Notes under the pieces: model-generated
The model's input: only the letters and a program-made list of their open reading frames with translations
Databases searched by the model: none
Told to the model about the DNA's origin: nothing
Assembly: GCA_024138025.1 (NCBI GenBank)
Contig: JAMXBD010000723.1
Coordinates: 511,001 to 575,000, forward strand
Source: Combretum micranthum
Lineage: Eukaryota; Streptophyta; Magnoliopsida; Myrtales; Combretaceae
DNA: 64,000 nt
Direction of reading: 5' to 3'
Translations under genes and position numbers: made by a program
Shown here: positions 35,422 through 47,752 of the stretch, piece after piece
How the letters are laid out: each line of letters starts with the position of its first letter
How positions within the stretch are numbered: position 1 is the first letter of the stretch

Positions 35422-36847
35422 ATAATGTAATCCTGTTAGGTTAAACAATGAGAAAGTAGCTTCCGATTCATGGGGTATTTTTCTGAATCCTCATTTAACA
35501 TTTTCAAAAGTAAAATAAAATCATTATTGAATGGTTATTGGATTGTCAAATTGTAATAATTACTTGATAGGGAATAAAAGAATGGAAGGGAACATGATAA
35601 AATACGAGAATGGAGAGGTATTAATCTTTCTAAATACGTTCTTATAACATAATATTGGTTATCAAATCTTCAATCGCCGACAAAACATTAAATTAATAAA
35701 TAAATTGACGTCATTCTATTGTTTTACTAAAACTATATGTCAGATTGATTTAGTCAGCGGGAGGAGACCAGAGTTTAATTTAATCTAAACTCAGTCATTT
35801 CCTTTCATGGATTTGCTATTTCCCTAGCAGGGATTTCTTGTGCTAGGGTTTATCCTACATCAAAGAAGCTAACATTGAATACCTGAGCAACGAACATACA
35901 TATGAAAGAGACAGAGACTCATGAAGACGTGGATCGTGATATGGCTCGTCCTATGAAATTATATGTCTTAGCACAAAAGGAAACTGATAATCTTAAAATA
36001 TATATATTAATTTGGTTTGTCATTATCATTGCATGTAAAGAACTAAAGATTGGATAAGGACTAGAAATCCATGAAAAACGTCTCTTTGGTGTGAGTTTGG
36101 TTTAATCCTTATTTTAAGTAAAATTAATAATGAATATATTATTCTACGCTAACACTTGCGGTTGCGGATGAAAACCAACATATAAAAATTAGTAATCTGG
36201 ACCCAAAATCGCTTCCACGATCACGAGCGTGAGGGAGGCCCTAGGACGGTAGGACCAGGTCAGGAGTCAGGACCCGTAATCCACTGATGATTTTATTTAT
36301 TTGTATGTTTTGAGTTGTACTTAAAATTGAAAATAAAAAATAAATTAAATTAAATTTTAAACTTATCATTAGTTCAAAGCCAGTAGAGAAGAGAGGAAAT
36401 TGAGTGTTGGGATTGACTTTTGGCTTGCAAAACAAAATAATCATTGGTGGTATGTTAGGGGTTATTTGGTAGAGCCACTTGTACTCCAATACTAAAATTA
36501 TATTGCATTTCAAGTGTATATGGATTATTGGAGTAACATACCTCTATGCTAAAATATGTGAGCAAAATATTTGTAGGAGATGAACTCTCGACGATTAGGC
36601 ACATTACATATCATAGAGTGGCAAGGAGTTGGGACATGGAAGTGGTTATTGTGAATGCGAGGGTTAGATCACTAATCTGCATTTAAGTAATCCCTCAGGG
36701 AAGTCAACTGAAGTTGTTCAAAAGAGTGCAAAGTGATATAGTTTAGAGTCCACTTGATGCGTGGTTCAAGAGGTTAGCTGATATGTGCAAAAGGGTTAGG
36801 AGGAGATTAGAATATATGAAGGACTATTTTCGATATATCTGAAATAT
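35422..36847. other. No gene recognised
   Basis: A GC-richer patch (36190-36290) and a short open run around 36748-36838 (PLDAWFKRLADMCKRVRRRL) are unassigned. I do not recognise a family. Confidence 0.5.
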
Positions 36848-39222
36848 TATAAACCCTCACCTAGTTAAATTAGAAATAATTTAATTAAATAGAATAATGC
36901 GTAGTTAATTTTGAACTTGGATTTGAATTTAGTTAGAATTTTGATTTAGATAGTTTAATTAAGTAAAGAAATTTATAGAATATGATTAGATAAATTGATA
37001 TAAATTAGTAAATGGATTCAAATTGAAACTTGAGATTTTAATTATTCTTTTAAATAATCTATTTGCCTCAATGACCTTTTTTGATAAATCAAATTATCCA
37101 ATTCTTTCCAATCATTCAATTAAACCCCTTATTCTTAAATTTCAATCCCTAAACCCTTAAACAAATTATTTAAATGTTTATTTAATTCCTAAACCTTTTA
37201 ATCTGAGTCTAAATCGCAAATCCTTGATTCCTACAAATTTTGAGTTTAATTTCTTATTTAAAAATATTAGTTCTTAAGCCCGAACCCAAATTAAATATTA
37301 GATTTTCGTAAATTAAGCTCCTAAGTTAGATATTTGATTCAAACTACTAAATCCTATTAATAGATTCTCAAAATATTTTCTAATTAATTTTGGAACTAAA
37401 AATAATCATCAGAAATATATAATTCTAAAACCTTTATTCCTAAATATCTTTTATTTACCCTATTTATATTTATCCTTTCCCTTTTTCTTTCTTGCTTTTT
37501 CCCCTGCCCTTTCCTTTCTTTTCTTCATTCCTTTTTTTCATCCTCCTCATTTGTTTCTTCCCCTTTTTCTTTTCTCCTTCTTTTCTTTCTGAAAAACAAC
37601 CTTAAATCTAAAATTGAACAAGATCATAAGAAGAATCGAAGATGCAAGACAAGACTGAAGAAGAGAATTGAACTAGAAGAAGCCATATCAACCCAAGTAG
37701 TAGCAATAGTAGTAGTAGTGAAGATTTAATTGGCCAAACATGTAAGTTAATTCATTCTTTTTTTTTTTATTGTTGTTTATGCATGAAAATTTTGAATTAA
37801 AGCTAGATAGATGTAGATCATATGATAGAATTGATAAGTTAGTAATATATTAACATATATGCTAAAACATGGATATGTATATGCATGTGTAGATTAAGTG
37901 TTTGATGAAATGATTTAAGGAAATATGACATAGAAATATGTATAGAAGTGTTTATGGGTTAAGATTATGCATGATACTAATAATAAGATGTTTTTATTGA
38001 TGTATGTTGAAAACAAGTAGTTAAAATTAGAGTAAAAGACAAAGAAAAAATATAACTTAATCCCCTTGTGCATTACTGGTATGATACGGCCCATGATACA
38101 AGCCGAAAGAAAAATCAAGGTTGATCACGGATATGACAAGGATCGTGATCTCCTCTAATCAAAATATAAAGGGTGATAACAAGCATGATATTGCTCGTGA
38201 TCCACATCATAGCCTAGATCACGGTCGTGTTCGAGGGCGTGATCTTGGATCATGGGTATGATGAGCCCAGTGATCTAAATCATGGCTCCTATCAAGGGCG
38301 TGATCTGTCCCCTGGTGCTATTTAAGAGAGAGAGAGAGAGATAAAATGAAATAGATAGATGATAGTTAATTTATATAATTAAGAGTGAGTTAAAAGAATT
38401 TATAGATTAATAGTTAATTGGATTAGACAAAGAATTTAAAGTATATTTCTAAATAGATAAATAATTTAAATGCTTATATGATTTTAATTCTTGAACATAT
38501 ATGGATACTTGATTTATTTTAGAGATAGCCCTCGCTTACCTTTTGTTTTATGTCTAGATCTCGAATGTATAAGGTATGCAGTGACGTACTTGTTGGTTGT
38601 GTTAGGATAGGCATTCTTAAATGACCTAAAATTTAAAGACGGCCTAAGTAATAAGTGATGCTTGTGCTTGTGTCATTTAATCCAATCCAGGAAGCAACAA
38701 CCTTGTCTGGAGTTGGGTACGATAGGTAGGTGCTTAGGCCACCTCCTACCATGATGCAATAGCAATTCATAAGTGGCTCAACATGCAGTCGATAGGGTAT
38801 ATAGTATCGACGTAATGTTTGTTTAGGCTTAGCGTGAAGTAACATGGTTTAGTTTACGTTTATGGGACTGGTTAAATTAAACAATGTTATGGATTGAGAT
38901 AAGTAAAGCTGTATAACGGTTGTGAACCATAAATAAAGCTATTTTCTCCTTTTCAGTTAGATATAGGAGATATAAGTATTTGGGCTGCTTGTATCAACTC
39001 TTTAAGTAGCTTCTATTACTTATGACCCCTAGGTTCCTGGAGATTATTTCGAAGTGTGAGTACTCCATTGTTGATTTATTTACTTTGATTTAAACATAAT
39101 AACCTATTGTAGTTGCATTGCACTACTTTAAGCTGGTGTGTCATCTCAAGTGTACTTGAGTTACTGTATATTAGGTTTTGGCTCATTATTCTTTCTTTTC
39201 AGGTGTTGATTAGTGATGATGT

Positions 39223-39255
<33 letters not shown>

Positions 39256-39770
39256 GATGAAGATAATGGGGATGGTGATGGTGTTTTTGATGATGTTTGG
39301 TTCGAGTGTATGGGACAACTTGAGGAGAATTTGTTGAAGAATAAAGTGAGTTAGGACTGAGGATTTTATTTTGTTTTTTTTTTTTTAGGTTATAAGAGAT
39401 GGATTTATCTTTTGAAATTGCATTTCCCAAAAAGGGACTAGTTATTGAGCCCATGTTTTATAATAAGTTTTGAAAACTTTATTGTACCATCATAAAAGGT
39501 ATATGAGATACCTAATGGTATGGTTTTGGTTTTATAAAAGTTGATCTACTCTTATGTGAGTGGGAGCTAAAAATATTTTTATAAGATTTGTTTTCCTGTT
39601 ACAAATATAGTTGTTTCTAATATCTAACTAAACGATTTAAGAATTCAAAAGTGGCTAGCAATGTTTGACATAAACAAATCTTTTAAAGAAGCCTGTACAC
39701 ATAATACTTTAAGTATTATACGCGACTAGGGGATTTGGCATGTCTAATCTTAGAATCGGGGCATGTTATA
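36848..39770 (+). mobile_element. Probable long Ty3/gypsy-type LTR (~2.9 kb)
   Basis: Start TATAAACCCTCACC and end GGGGCATGTTATA form a TATAA/TTATA inversion, as would arise from TGTAAC...GTTACA ends by transitions. Inside are a CT-rich leader-like part (37480-37600), a cluster of CGTGATC-type motifs (38110-38300), a possible TATA box (CTATTTAAG, ~38318) and several short introns-like T-tracts. No coding frame exceeds 100 codons. The flanks AATAT and ACTAG do not match, so boundaries or intactness are uncertain. Confidence 0.45.
39224..39253 (+). repeat. (GAT)10 microsatellite
   Basis: Ten uninterrupted GAT units within a longer imperfect GAT/GTT tract; in frame it would encode poly-Asp, but the surrounding frame is short and unrelated to any family. 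Confidence 0.9.
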
Positions 39771-40475
39771 ACTAGAGATAGTTACAACCGTTATTTGAGA
39801 ATAATAGAATCACAACTAACATTTTCAACTAATCAACAGACATTGTTATAAAAGAAGAAACGAGAGGAAAGAAGAAGCCATCCCTGGTACTTGAGTCTTA
39901 TTCTTTAGATCTTGGAGTTGTTGGAACTCGAATTAAGTGATTCTTGTACCTCACACACATCACAATACAAAAATGCGCAAGTAGTCAAAATAAATTCTTA
40001 ATTCAAATACTTTTAGCTTAAACTCATCAGTAATTATAGAATCTAACACATGTAGAGAAATGAACTCAAGCCTATAAATAAGATTTGTTGTGGAGTCAAG
40101 AAGCTACCCGTTCATGTTGGGTGATCTAGGAGATCTAAATGACTTCAGATGAGTAAAGAGTCAAGAACTCAAAATCTTTGTATCGGTTTGCTAGGAGATC
40201 ATGATAGTTTGGAAATCAGCTTCTTGATCAAGTGAATTTTGATCTTTTCTTTCTAGAGTAGATTTTCTCATATTTAGGGTTTCTTGTATAGGGTATTCGA
40301 ATACTATAATGTTGAGATAGAGTTTCCTATACAAAGTGTCCTTTATTGTATTCGGACATTATTTGATTTTTCTTCGACATTGTACAAGGATTTTCATTGT
40401 TTGTTTGGGCTAAATTGTGGAATTTTTTTGTAGACCTTATGGAGCGGTGGGCTTCTTCTTGGCTTATTACAATAA
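39771..40475. other. No gene recognised
   Basis: Unremarkable AT-rich sequence between the LTR-like block and the MITE. Confidence 0.6.
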
Positions 40476-40891
40476 TGGCACGTTTGGTACATGAAAATGG
40501 ACCGAATTGGAATCGCGATTCCAGCTTCCATTCCTGTTCTCAATGTTTAGAAGCATTTTTAAAAGCCGGAATCGCGATTCTTTAAAATAAAAAATTTTAG
40601 CTTTGAAGGGGAATTCAATTTCACTTTTGAGAGGGCGGAATTGCAATTCCATTCCACCCTTATTAATTATATGTAGTGTAATTACTTTTTTATCCTATCA
40701 GGTATTCATATTTTGCATTTAATACTAAGGACATTCCCGACAATTATAATTTTTTGTCATTTCATTCCATGTAATCTTCCAAATATAGAAATTGATTTAT
40801 CATTTCCAAACTCATTCCATTCCAATCTATTCCATTCTCTTCTAATCCAATCCATTTAATTCCAAATCATTCCTACGTACTAAATGTGACA
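40476..40891. mobile_element. PIF/Harbinger-type (Tourist-like) MITE, 416 bp
   Basis: The left end TGGCACGTTTGGTAC and the right end read inward, TGTCACATTTAGTAC, agree at 12 of 15 positions. The trinucleotide TAA lies directly outside both ends (40473-40475 and 40892-40894), the TWA duplication typical of PIF/Harbinger. The interior carries self-complementary GGAATCGCGATTCC-like stretches and GAATGG-type repeats. It is the same family as 47369-47752, in opposite orientation. Confidence 0.8.
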
Positions 40892-42610
40892 TAAGCCTAT
40901 CATTAGCTTGCTAAGCAAAGGGTGAAGCGGTAATCCTAAGGGTTCAAGATGGGTCGAGATGGATCAACCTTAGATTTAATGGGTCAACCTAAATGCACAA
41001 TAGGCCCAATTGAGCTAGAGAGTTCATACTTCATAATTGTCCATTAACTAAACTCAAAATAAAGATTGAGATACCAACCTTTTAGTTTTTATCCCATCTC
41101 TTAAGTGTTATTAAAATATGCATTTCTTTATACCTAACTACATCCAAATTTAATTATAATGTTAGTCATGTGGACCAAAAAAACTCTAAAGGTTATAAAG
41201 AAGACTAAAAAATAAAATTACTTCCATGCTGTTAAGGAACAAGATTTTCTTTTAAGTAAATATTTATATAAAATTAAATCAATCATACCGTAAAGGTACT
41301 TTTATTTCTTGTATTTTTAGTAACAACACATTAAATATAATAAATTAGAAATTGCTTTTATCTTTCACATGCAAATATTTTTAATTCTGAATATCATTTA
41401 TTTATATGCTTCTTTTTATTTTTTATTTTTTATTTTGCGTTGATTTTCATTTTATGTTTTTCTTTTTTAAGCCGAGACTTGGCCAACCAATAGGATCCCG
41501 TCAACCACCATTATTGGTAGTCGCGATTCAGACTCGTCATGGTTGGGTCAGGCTTCTGTTCGCATTGGAGAGGACTTGTCCAAAGTAATGTTCATTAATT
41601 TTTTTTTTTTTTTTGGACATGAAATTTAAATTATGAAAAATTAAGAAAAAAAATTAATGAAGTTTCGAAAACGATAAAAACATAAATCCTCACCTCTCAT
41701 TAAATTGTAAAATTTTAGAAAGCTATATCTGTGATGGAAATGCCAATCCCCTATAAATTCTACATCAGTGTTCCATTTTAGCAAAATTTTATCATTTAAA
41801 AAATCCCTGATTATTACTTTCTTTTGGTATTGTTTGGAGTGTGTAAAATTTTAAATTTGCACGTAATTTGACATGACGTGCAAATTTTTGAATTTACTAA
41901 ATAATACATCCAATATATTATAGCATTTTTATATATTTTTAGGAATTTTAAGTATACCCATTTTCAAACTTATAAATGCTACATCAAATCGTTGCAAACT
42001 TATAGCTTTGTTTGAATTATCTTATTTATATCTATGTTGTATTTATATTTGTATCTGATTTGCATATATAACATATTTGTATCATATACATCTCTTTTGA
42101 AAATAATAAAAATGTTATATCAAAATAAACAATATATAATGAAACAAACAGATAGTTGAAAATCACCTGCAAACCAATTGGACTCTTTTACATTTTTATA
42201 TTTTATATATTGGCGTAAGAAATTGTAAAAATAATGGTATTTTTATGATTACAAAAACATTTTCTTTGAGATTATGGGAAAACTTATGTTATGAAGCTTT
42301 AAGGAAGATACAATTTTTGGATCACGAGGTATATAGAATGACAAATGATAAAAAAATCATGAAATTTTAAGAAAAAATGTGAAATTCAAAATATATTTAT
42401 AAAATATAAAGGTCAATATAAATAAAAATGAATGAATTCATAAAAGTGAACTATAACGAGTGGAATTTACAAAAAAAACTTGGAGCATGCGGAGAACTGT
42501 GTTGGCTGTTACAAAAAAAAAAAAAAAAAAAAAACGGAATTGAAAAGTTCAAGATAATTAAAAAATAAAGGACTGATATAAGAGAAGAAAAGGTATATAG
42601 GAAAGTTAAG
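40892..42610. other. No gene recognised
   Basis: AT-rich, with a 22-base A-run at 42513-42534. A short GC-richer patch at 41470-41590 has no identifiable frame. Confidence 0.6.
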
Positions 42611-43048
42611 AATGATTCATGTGATTAAAAAAATAAATAAATAAGTAGAAGCATACCTGAATTCATAACAATTAATGATTTTAGAGCCGTGTAGTTGGCC
42701 TTCCGGATCAACACGTTTTCTTTAAAAGACCTTTTTAGTTTTCTTTTTACTCTTTGATGATGGGATTCTGAAGAGACCAAAAAATTATATGTGTGACCTA
42801 GGGACCATAACCAGTATTGATAGAGATAACTTTAGGTTATCTTTATTGGTATTTCTATTTTAGCCTATTATAAAAATAGATATTACTCATATGGCCTTTA
42901 TACATAAAAGGATCATATCCTATTAGATACATTAAAGCCCAAATACTAAATTTTATTAATCACTTTTAATTGAGCTTAACTTAATATGACAACCTGTAAC
43001 ACATAATTATTTTACATATAAGGCCAATGTTAGATTGCTGATCCAACA
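42611..43048 (-). mobile_element. 3' LTR (partial) of the second copia element
   Basis: A direct repeat of the right-hand part of 46528-47032: shared AAGCATACCTGAAT(T/C)C, GATTTTAGAGC, GGGACCATAACCA, AAAATAGATATTAC, TTTTAATTGAGCTT, ACACATAATTATTT and GATCCAACA. On the minus strand it starts TGTTGGATCA beside a polypurine tract. Its distal ~70 bp do not align with the other copy, so the end is truncated or diverged. Confidence 0.75.
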
Positions 43049-43061
43049 ATCTCCCACTTGG
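43049..43061 (-). promoter_or_regulatory. Polypurine tract
   Basis: Minus strand CCAAGTGGGAGAT directly before the LTR start TGTTGG, the usual place and composition of the plus-strand primer. Confidence 0.7.
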
Positions 43062-43489
43062 ACTATATGTGTAACCTTATAATTATGTTTAAATCGTATG
43101 AGCTCAAATTTGCTGTCACGACCAAAATATATCTATAACCAATCCAGTCTATCAACCATATCAACATAGGATCAAAGCGGTACTCATTATATTTATCATA
43201 ACTCAACCCATTAATAGTCACAATGTCAACACAATTTAATGACATGGATCATGATATGGATGTGTAGTAAGGTAATTCCATGCAATGTGATATTAACATG
43301 TTTATTTCCTACCAATCCATCATAAACCTCAGTGAGATCAAATCATAAACCAAAATCAGAGTGTAAGCAAACAAAATACTTTATATCTATAGAAAATATC
43401 CTAAAAAACATGACAAACTGAAACAACTAATTAAACTTTTTTATGACATAAAAGCATTCAAAACAACAAAATCCCACTTAAATCGAACA

Positions 43490-45790
43490 TCATTTAAGGA
43501 CATGATACCCATATGAGCAGTGTGCTCATGAAATACCTTGGGTTGCACTCCTTTTGTAAGCGGATCCGCGATCATAGAGTTTGTTCCTATATGCTTTATA
43601 GACAATTATCCATTCTAAACTCTTTCTTTTATAACCAGAAACTTGATGTCTATAGGCTTTGACTTTGTTAAGCTCCTGTTGTTGTTAAAATATAGATCTG
43701 TTAGCTTATTGTCACAAAATAACTTAAGTGATCTATTAACAATATCCACAATATGCAACCTTGTGAAAAAATTTCGAAAACAAAATTTTATGATTGGATG
43801 CCTCAAAACATGCAATGAACTCTATTTTCATAGTAAAAGAGGTAACAAGGGATTGTTTTACACTCTTCGAAGAGATAACTCCTCCAGCCAGCAAGTAGGT
43901 GCAACCTGATGTAGATTTCATACTATCTTGGCATCTAGCAAAATCGGAATCAATCTACCTAACAATCTCTATCTGATCTTAGTTCCGATAAGTGAGCGTG
44001 TAATCTTTTGTTCTCTGTAAGTATAGCAAGACTCGTTTGGCTCCTTTCCAATGATTTAATCTTGGATAAGCATCTGCCCAACATTCCTATAATGTATGCA
44101 ATACCTGGACGCGTACAAACCTAAGCATACATTAGACTCCCTACTACCGATACATAAGGAATCTTTTGTATTTCTTTTTCCTCAAAATCATTCTTAGGGC
44201 ACTGACTAAGACTAAATTTGTCTCCTTTAGCCACTAAGGTAGCACTTGGTCTGTAATCTTGTATGCCATACCTTTTGAGTAACTTTTCGATATAGCTCTT
44301 TTGTGACAATCTAAGAGTACCCCGAAAGCAAACTCAGTGTATTTGTATTCATAACACAAAAAAGGCATCACCAAGATCTTTTATCTCAAAATTCTTAGTT
44401 AGAAATCTGCTTGGTTTCATACAATAAACCTATATTGTTACTGACAAGCAAAATATCATCAACATATAAGACCAAGAAAATGTACTTGCTCCTACAGAAC
44501 TTATGATATATACAATCATCAACCAAATGCATCTCAAAACCGAACAAGATGATCACTTGATGAAATTTGAAATACCATTGTTGAGATGCTTGCTTAAGTC
44601 CATAGATGGATTTCTTAAGTTTACAAACCATATTCTTTGGATCTTCCGATACAAAGTTTTCTAGTTGTACCATATAGATCATTTCATCAATGTCATCATT
44701 GAGGAAGGTGGTCTTTACATCCATTTGATGTAACTCAATATTGAAATGTGCTACTAATGCTATTATAATCCTAAAAGAGTCTTTCAAAGAAACCGGTGAG
44801 AAAGTCTCTTTCTAGTCGGTGCCTTCTTTCTTAGTAAAGCCATTTGCAACAAGACGGGCTTTGTACCTCTCCACATTGCCTTTCAAAAATATCCATTTAC
44901 AACCAATGGGCTTCGTACCTTTTGGTAATGGGACAAGTCCCAAACATCATTGTCTTTCATAGACTTTATCTTTTTATTCATGGCATCAATCCACTTCTGA
45001 GAGCTAGAACTTTCAATGGCTTGATGGAAGTTGATTGGATCATCTTCCATCATTCTAATGTCAACCTCATGTTCTTGAAGAAATACGATGTAATCATCTG
45101 CCACTGTACTTCTTCTTTGTCTAGTGGATCTCCTTAATGGCAGAGGTTCTTAAGGTGGTAGAGTTCATTCTTCTGGAATAGTTTCGTGAATGGGATGTCT
45201 AACATTCTCTTGGTCTATTGTGTCTTGAACAAGATCAGGAACAAAATCTTGAACAAATTCAATAACACTTATGGGAATATCAACATATTCCTCTTCGAAA
45301 ACAACATCTCTAACCATATCTCCTCCCACAAACTTGACATCCTCAAAGAACCAAGTATTTCTCGACTCAAATATCAACTTAGTCATGCGATCATAAAACT
45401 TATAACCCTTCGATCTTTTGGAGTACCCAATAAAATAGCAACTCACCCGTTCTTGACTCCAGTTTCTTTTCATTAGGCCTATAAGGTCGTGCTTCAGCTA
45501 GACATCCCTACTCATGTAAATGCTATAAACTAGGCTTCTTACCTATCCAAAGCTCATGAGGGGTTTTTTTGGTTACTTTAGTTGGAACCCTGTTAAAGAT
45601 ATATGCTACAATTTTAAGTGCTTCTCCCTAGAGTGATTCTGGTAAGGTAAAGTGGCCTTAAGCATTTTGTTTCGTCTTTCAACAACACCATTCATAGTGG
45701 GTGAACCTAGCATGGTATACTATGGGACGATACCGCATTCCTCTAGGAGGTTAGTAAAAAGTCCTACATGTTGTTCACCTGAAACTTATT
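43490..45790 (-). pseudogene. Ty1/copia pol remnant: integrase end, reverse transcriptase, RNase H
   Basis: Reading leftwards on the minus strand: integrase tail (45480-45790), then 45165-45473 with RVSCYFIGYSKRSKGYKFYD. 44883-45104 has YIVFLQEHEVD, DDPINFHQAIESS and SQKWIDAMNKKIKSM at the RT entry. 44395-44787 has VDVKTTFLN-type HQMDVKTTFLND, KSIYGLKQASQQWYFKF and the catalytic YVDDILL box. 44121-44309 has QKSYIEKLLKRYGIQDY and VVGSLMYA. 43736-43921 has MKSTSGCTYLLAGGVISSKS of RNase H. About 43500-43690 ends with FCDN..., IADPLTKGV and FHEHTAHMGI. Stops and frameshifts separate the blocks. The YVDD box is intact but the gene is dead. Gag, protease and most of integrase are deleted. Confidence 0.92.
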
Positions 45791-46513
45791 GAGTCAAAGT
45801 CATGATTAATCAACTTTAATTTTGACCAAAACTTATTGAGTCAAGAACCCATATCCAAATATGATCCAAAAAACTCAAACCTTAAACCATAAATAAATAA
45901 ATAAAAATTAGCCTTTTTTTAATTAACATTTCCTATAGCAATTTTGATTGTTATTCCTCAGCATGCATAAATCAAAGCCATAAATCAAATAATAATTTCC
46001 AGATTCCATTTATATATATTTGTTTACGAGTAGTAAAGGTTGATTCGTAATTCATTTTTGTTGAATCGTACATTTAACTTTCAACAGATGCCATTGAAAC
46101 TTTTGATTACGAATCCGTATAGCAATCAGTGGAGAATAACCATCACAACAAAATAAATCAATTAAAGGCATTAATAATATATGATGCGAAGCACACAGTA
46201 CATAACCATGGTTTCTAGAAAATGAATCAGAAACAAAAAATTACAAAACCTTTCTTTTGTCAGTACTATCATGAACAATATTTGATTAAACAATTTGAAC
46301 CAATAATTAAAGGTCATGAAAAACATTGCATAACATGTGAATAATGTTGGTTGTTTAATATGAATGCAAGGATTTCATGACAAGATTTAAAGAAAACATG
46401 TGGCTACAAAGCCACCAAAGTTCCATGAACATATAAAACCTAACCTTTAAAAAATGACAAAAACAACACCTTATATAAATTATGAAAGTAATTCCTAATG
46501 ATTAAACACATAA
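45791..46513 (-). other. Leader of the second copia element, adjoining the internal deletion
   Basis: Non-coding sequence between the PBS and the truncated integrase. AAACTTATTGAGTCAA occurs twice at the integrase edge (about 45784 and 45827). Confidence 0.5.
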
Positions 46514-46525
46514 GTTCTGATATCA
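46514..46525 (-). promoter_or_regulatory. Degenerate primer-binding site
   Basis: Minus strand TGATATCAGAAC, 10 of 12 to the initiator-tRNA-Met-complementary sequence; both differences are G-to-A. Confidence 0.65.
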
Positions 46526-46527
46526 CT

Positions 46528-47032
46528 TATTAAAACTAGATTAATCTTTTGTGAAAACCATCACATATAAAACCCTAGATCATTCATGTTTAATCATTAA
46601 GAATTTAAAATAAATAAATAAATAAGCGGAAGCATACCTGAATCCATAACAATCAATGATTTTAGAGCTATGCAACTGCCTTCCAGATCAATACATTTTC
46701 TTTGAGAGACCCCTTTAGTTTTCTCTCTGTACTCTTTGATAATGGGATTCAAAAGAGATCAGAAAACCGTATGTGTGACCTGGGGACCATAACCACTATT
46801 TATAGAGAGATAATTCCATGTTATCTTTTTTGGTATTTCTATTTCAACCCATCATAAAAATAGATATTACCCATAAGGTTTCTATGCATAAAAAGGTCAT
46901 ACCCTATTAGATATATTAAAACCTAAATTCCAAACCTTATTGGTTACTTTTAATTGAGCTTTAGTTAATATGACAGCCTCCAACACATAATTATTTCACA
47001 TGTAAGGCTAACATTGGATTAATGATCCAACA
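46528..47032 (-). mobile_element. 5' LTR of the second copia element (~505 bp)
   Basis: It lies two bases beyond the PBS and ends on the plus strand at GATCCAACA, identical to the end of the left LTR. On the minus strand it begins TGTTGGATCA. The outside 5-mer is ATACG. Its partner cannot be checked because the left LTR end is lost. Confidence 0.75.
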
Positions 47033-47368
47033 ATACGACCTAAGTGAATTGTTATGAATAACAAAGGAGAGTGAAAAACAAAGGAAGAAGAGGATTATGG
47101 AAATAAAAGGATAAGTATAGGAAAAATGAAAAGAAAATGATAGAGAAAAATTTTGTATGAATTTTAAATAATAAAAAATATAAAAGAGTTAGACCAATTT
47201 ACTCAAACAAGATGATGATGCTCATCGATATAATTTTTAGCCAAATTGCATTAGATAGCTCTATAGTAGCATGATTTCCTATTAACTATAGGTTTTTAGT
47301 TATATGATGTCTAATTTGCATTGATGAGTTGTAGAATAATTGCTTGCTCACTTTATCAAATGCAATTA
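47033..47368. other. No gene recognised
   Basis: Short AT-rich spacer. Confidence 0.6.
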
Positions 47369-47752
47369 TGTCGCGTTTGGTTCGCACGAATCGTTTCCAA
47401 TTGAATAGATTGGAATGAGTTCCGAAATGATAAATCCTTTCCTATGTTTGGATGGTTAAATGGAATAGAATGGTTATAAAGTAAATTTCTCAAAATTATT
47501 TCTCGTAGTAAATGCAAATGCAAATATGTGAAAGGATTAAAGGTAATTACACTTTGCACAATTAATGAAACGAGAATAGAGTCACGATTTTGCCTTTAAG
47601 AATGTGGAATCGAATTCCCCTTTGAAGCCGAAATAGTCGATTCCAATGAATCACGATTCCAGCTTCTAAAAGTGCATCCAAACATAAGGAATGAAATGGA
47701 AGTTGGAATCACAATTCCATTCTGGGTCCATTCTGGCTTACCAATCATAACA
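47369..47752. mobile_element. PIF/Harbinger-type MITE, 384 bp, inverted relative to 40476
   Basis: The left end TGTCGCGTTTGGTTCG and the right end read inward (TGTTATGATTGGTAAG) are imperfect inverted repeats. TTA lies directly outside both ends (47366-47368 and 47753-47755). Read on the minus strand, the interior follows the 40476 copy: TGGAATC(G)TGATTC, AAAGGGGAATTC, GTGTAATTAC, GCATTTAC and a TTATCATTTC..AACTCATTCCAA block. Confidence 0.78.

Noticed and set aside
39113..39337. Acidic poly-Asp frame
   Set aside because: It is the translation of a GAT microsatellite inside an LTR-like region.
36843..39775. Target duplication around the 36.8-39.8 kb LTR-like block
   Set aside because: AATAT and ACTAG do not match, so only the inverted TATAA/TTATA termini support the boundaries.
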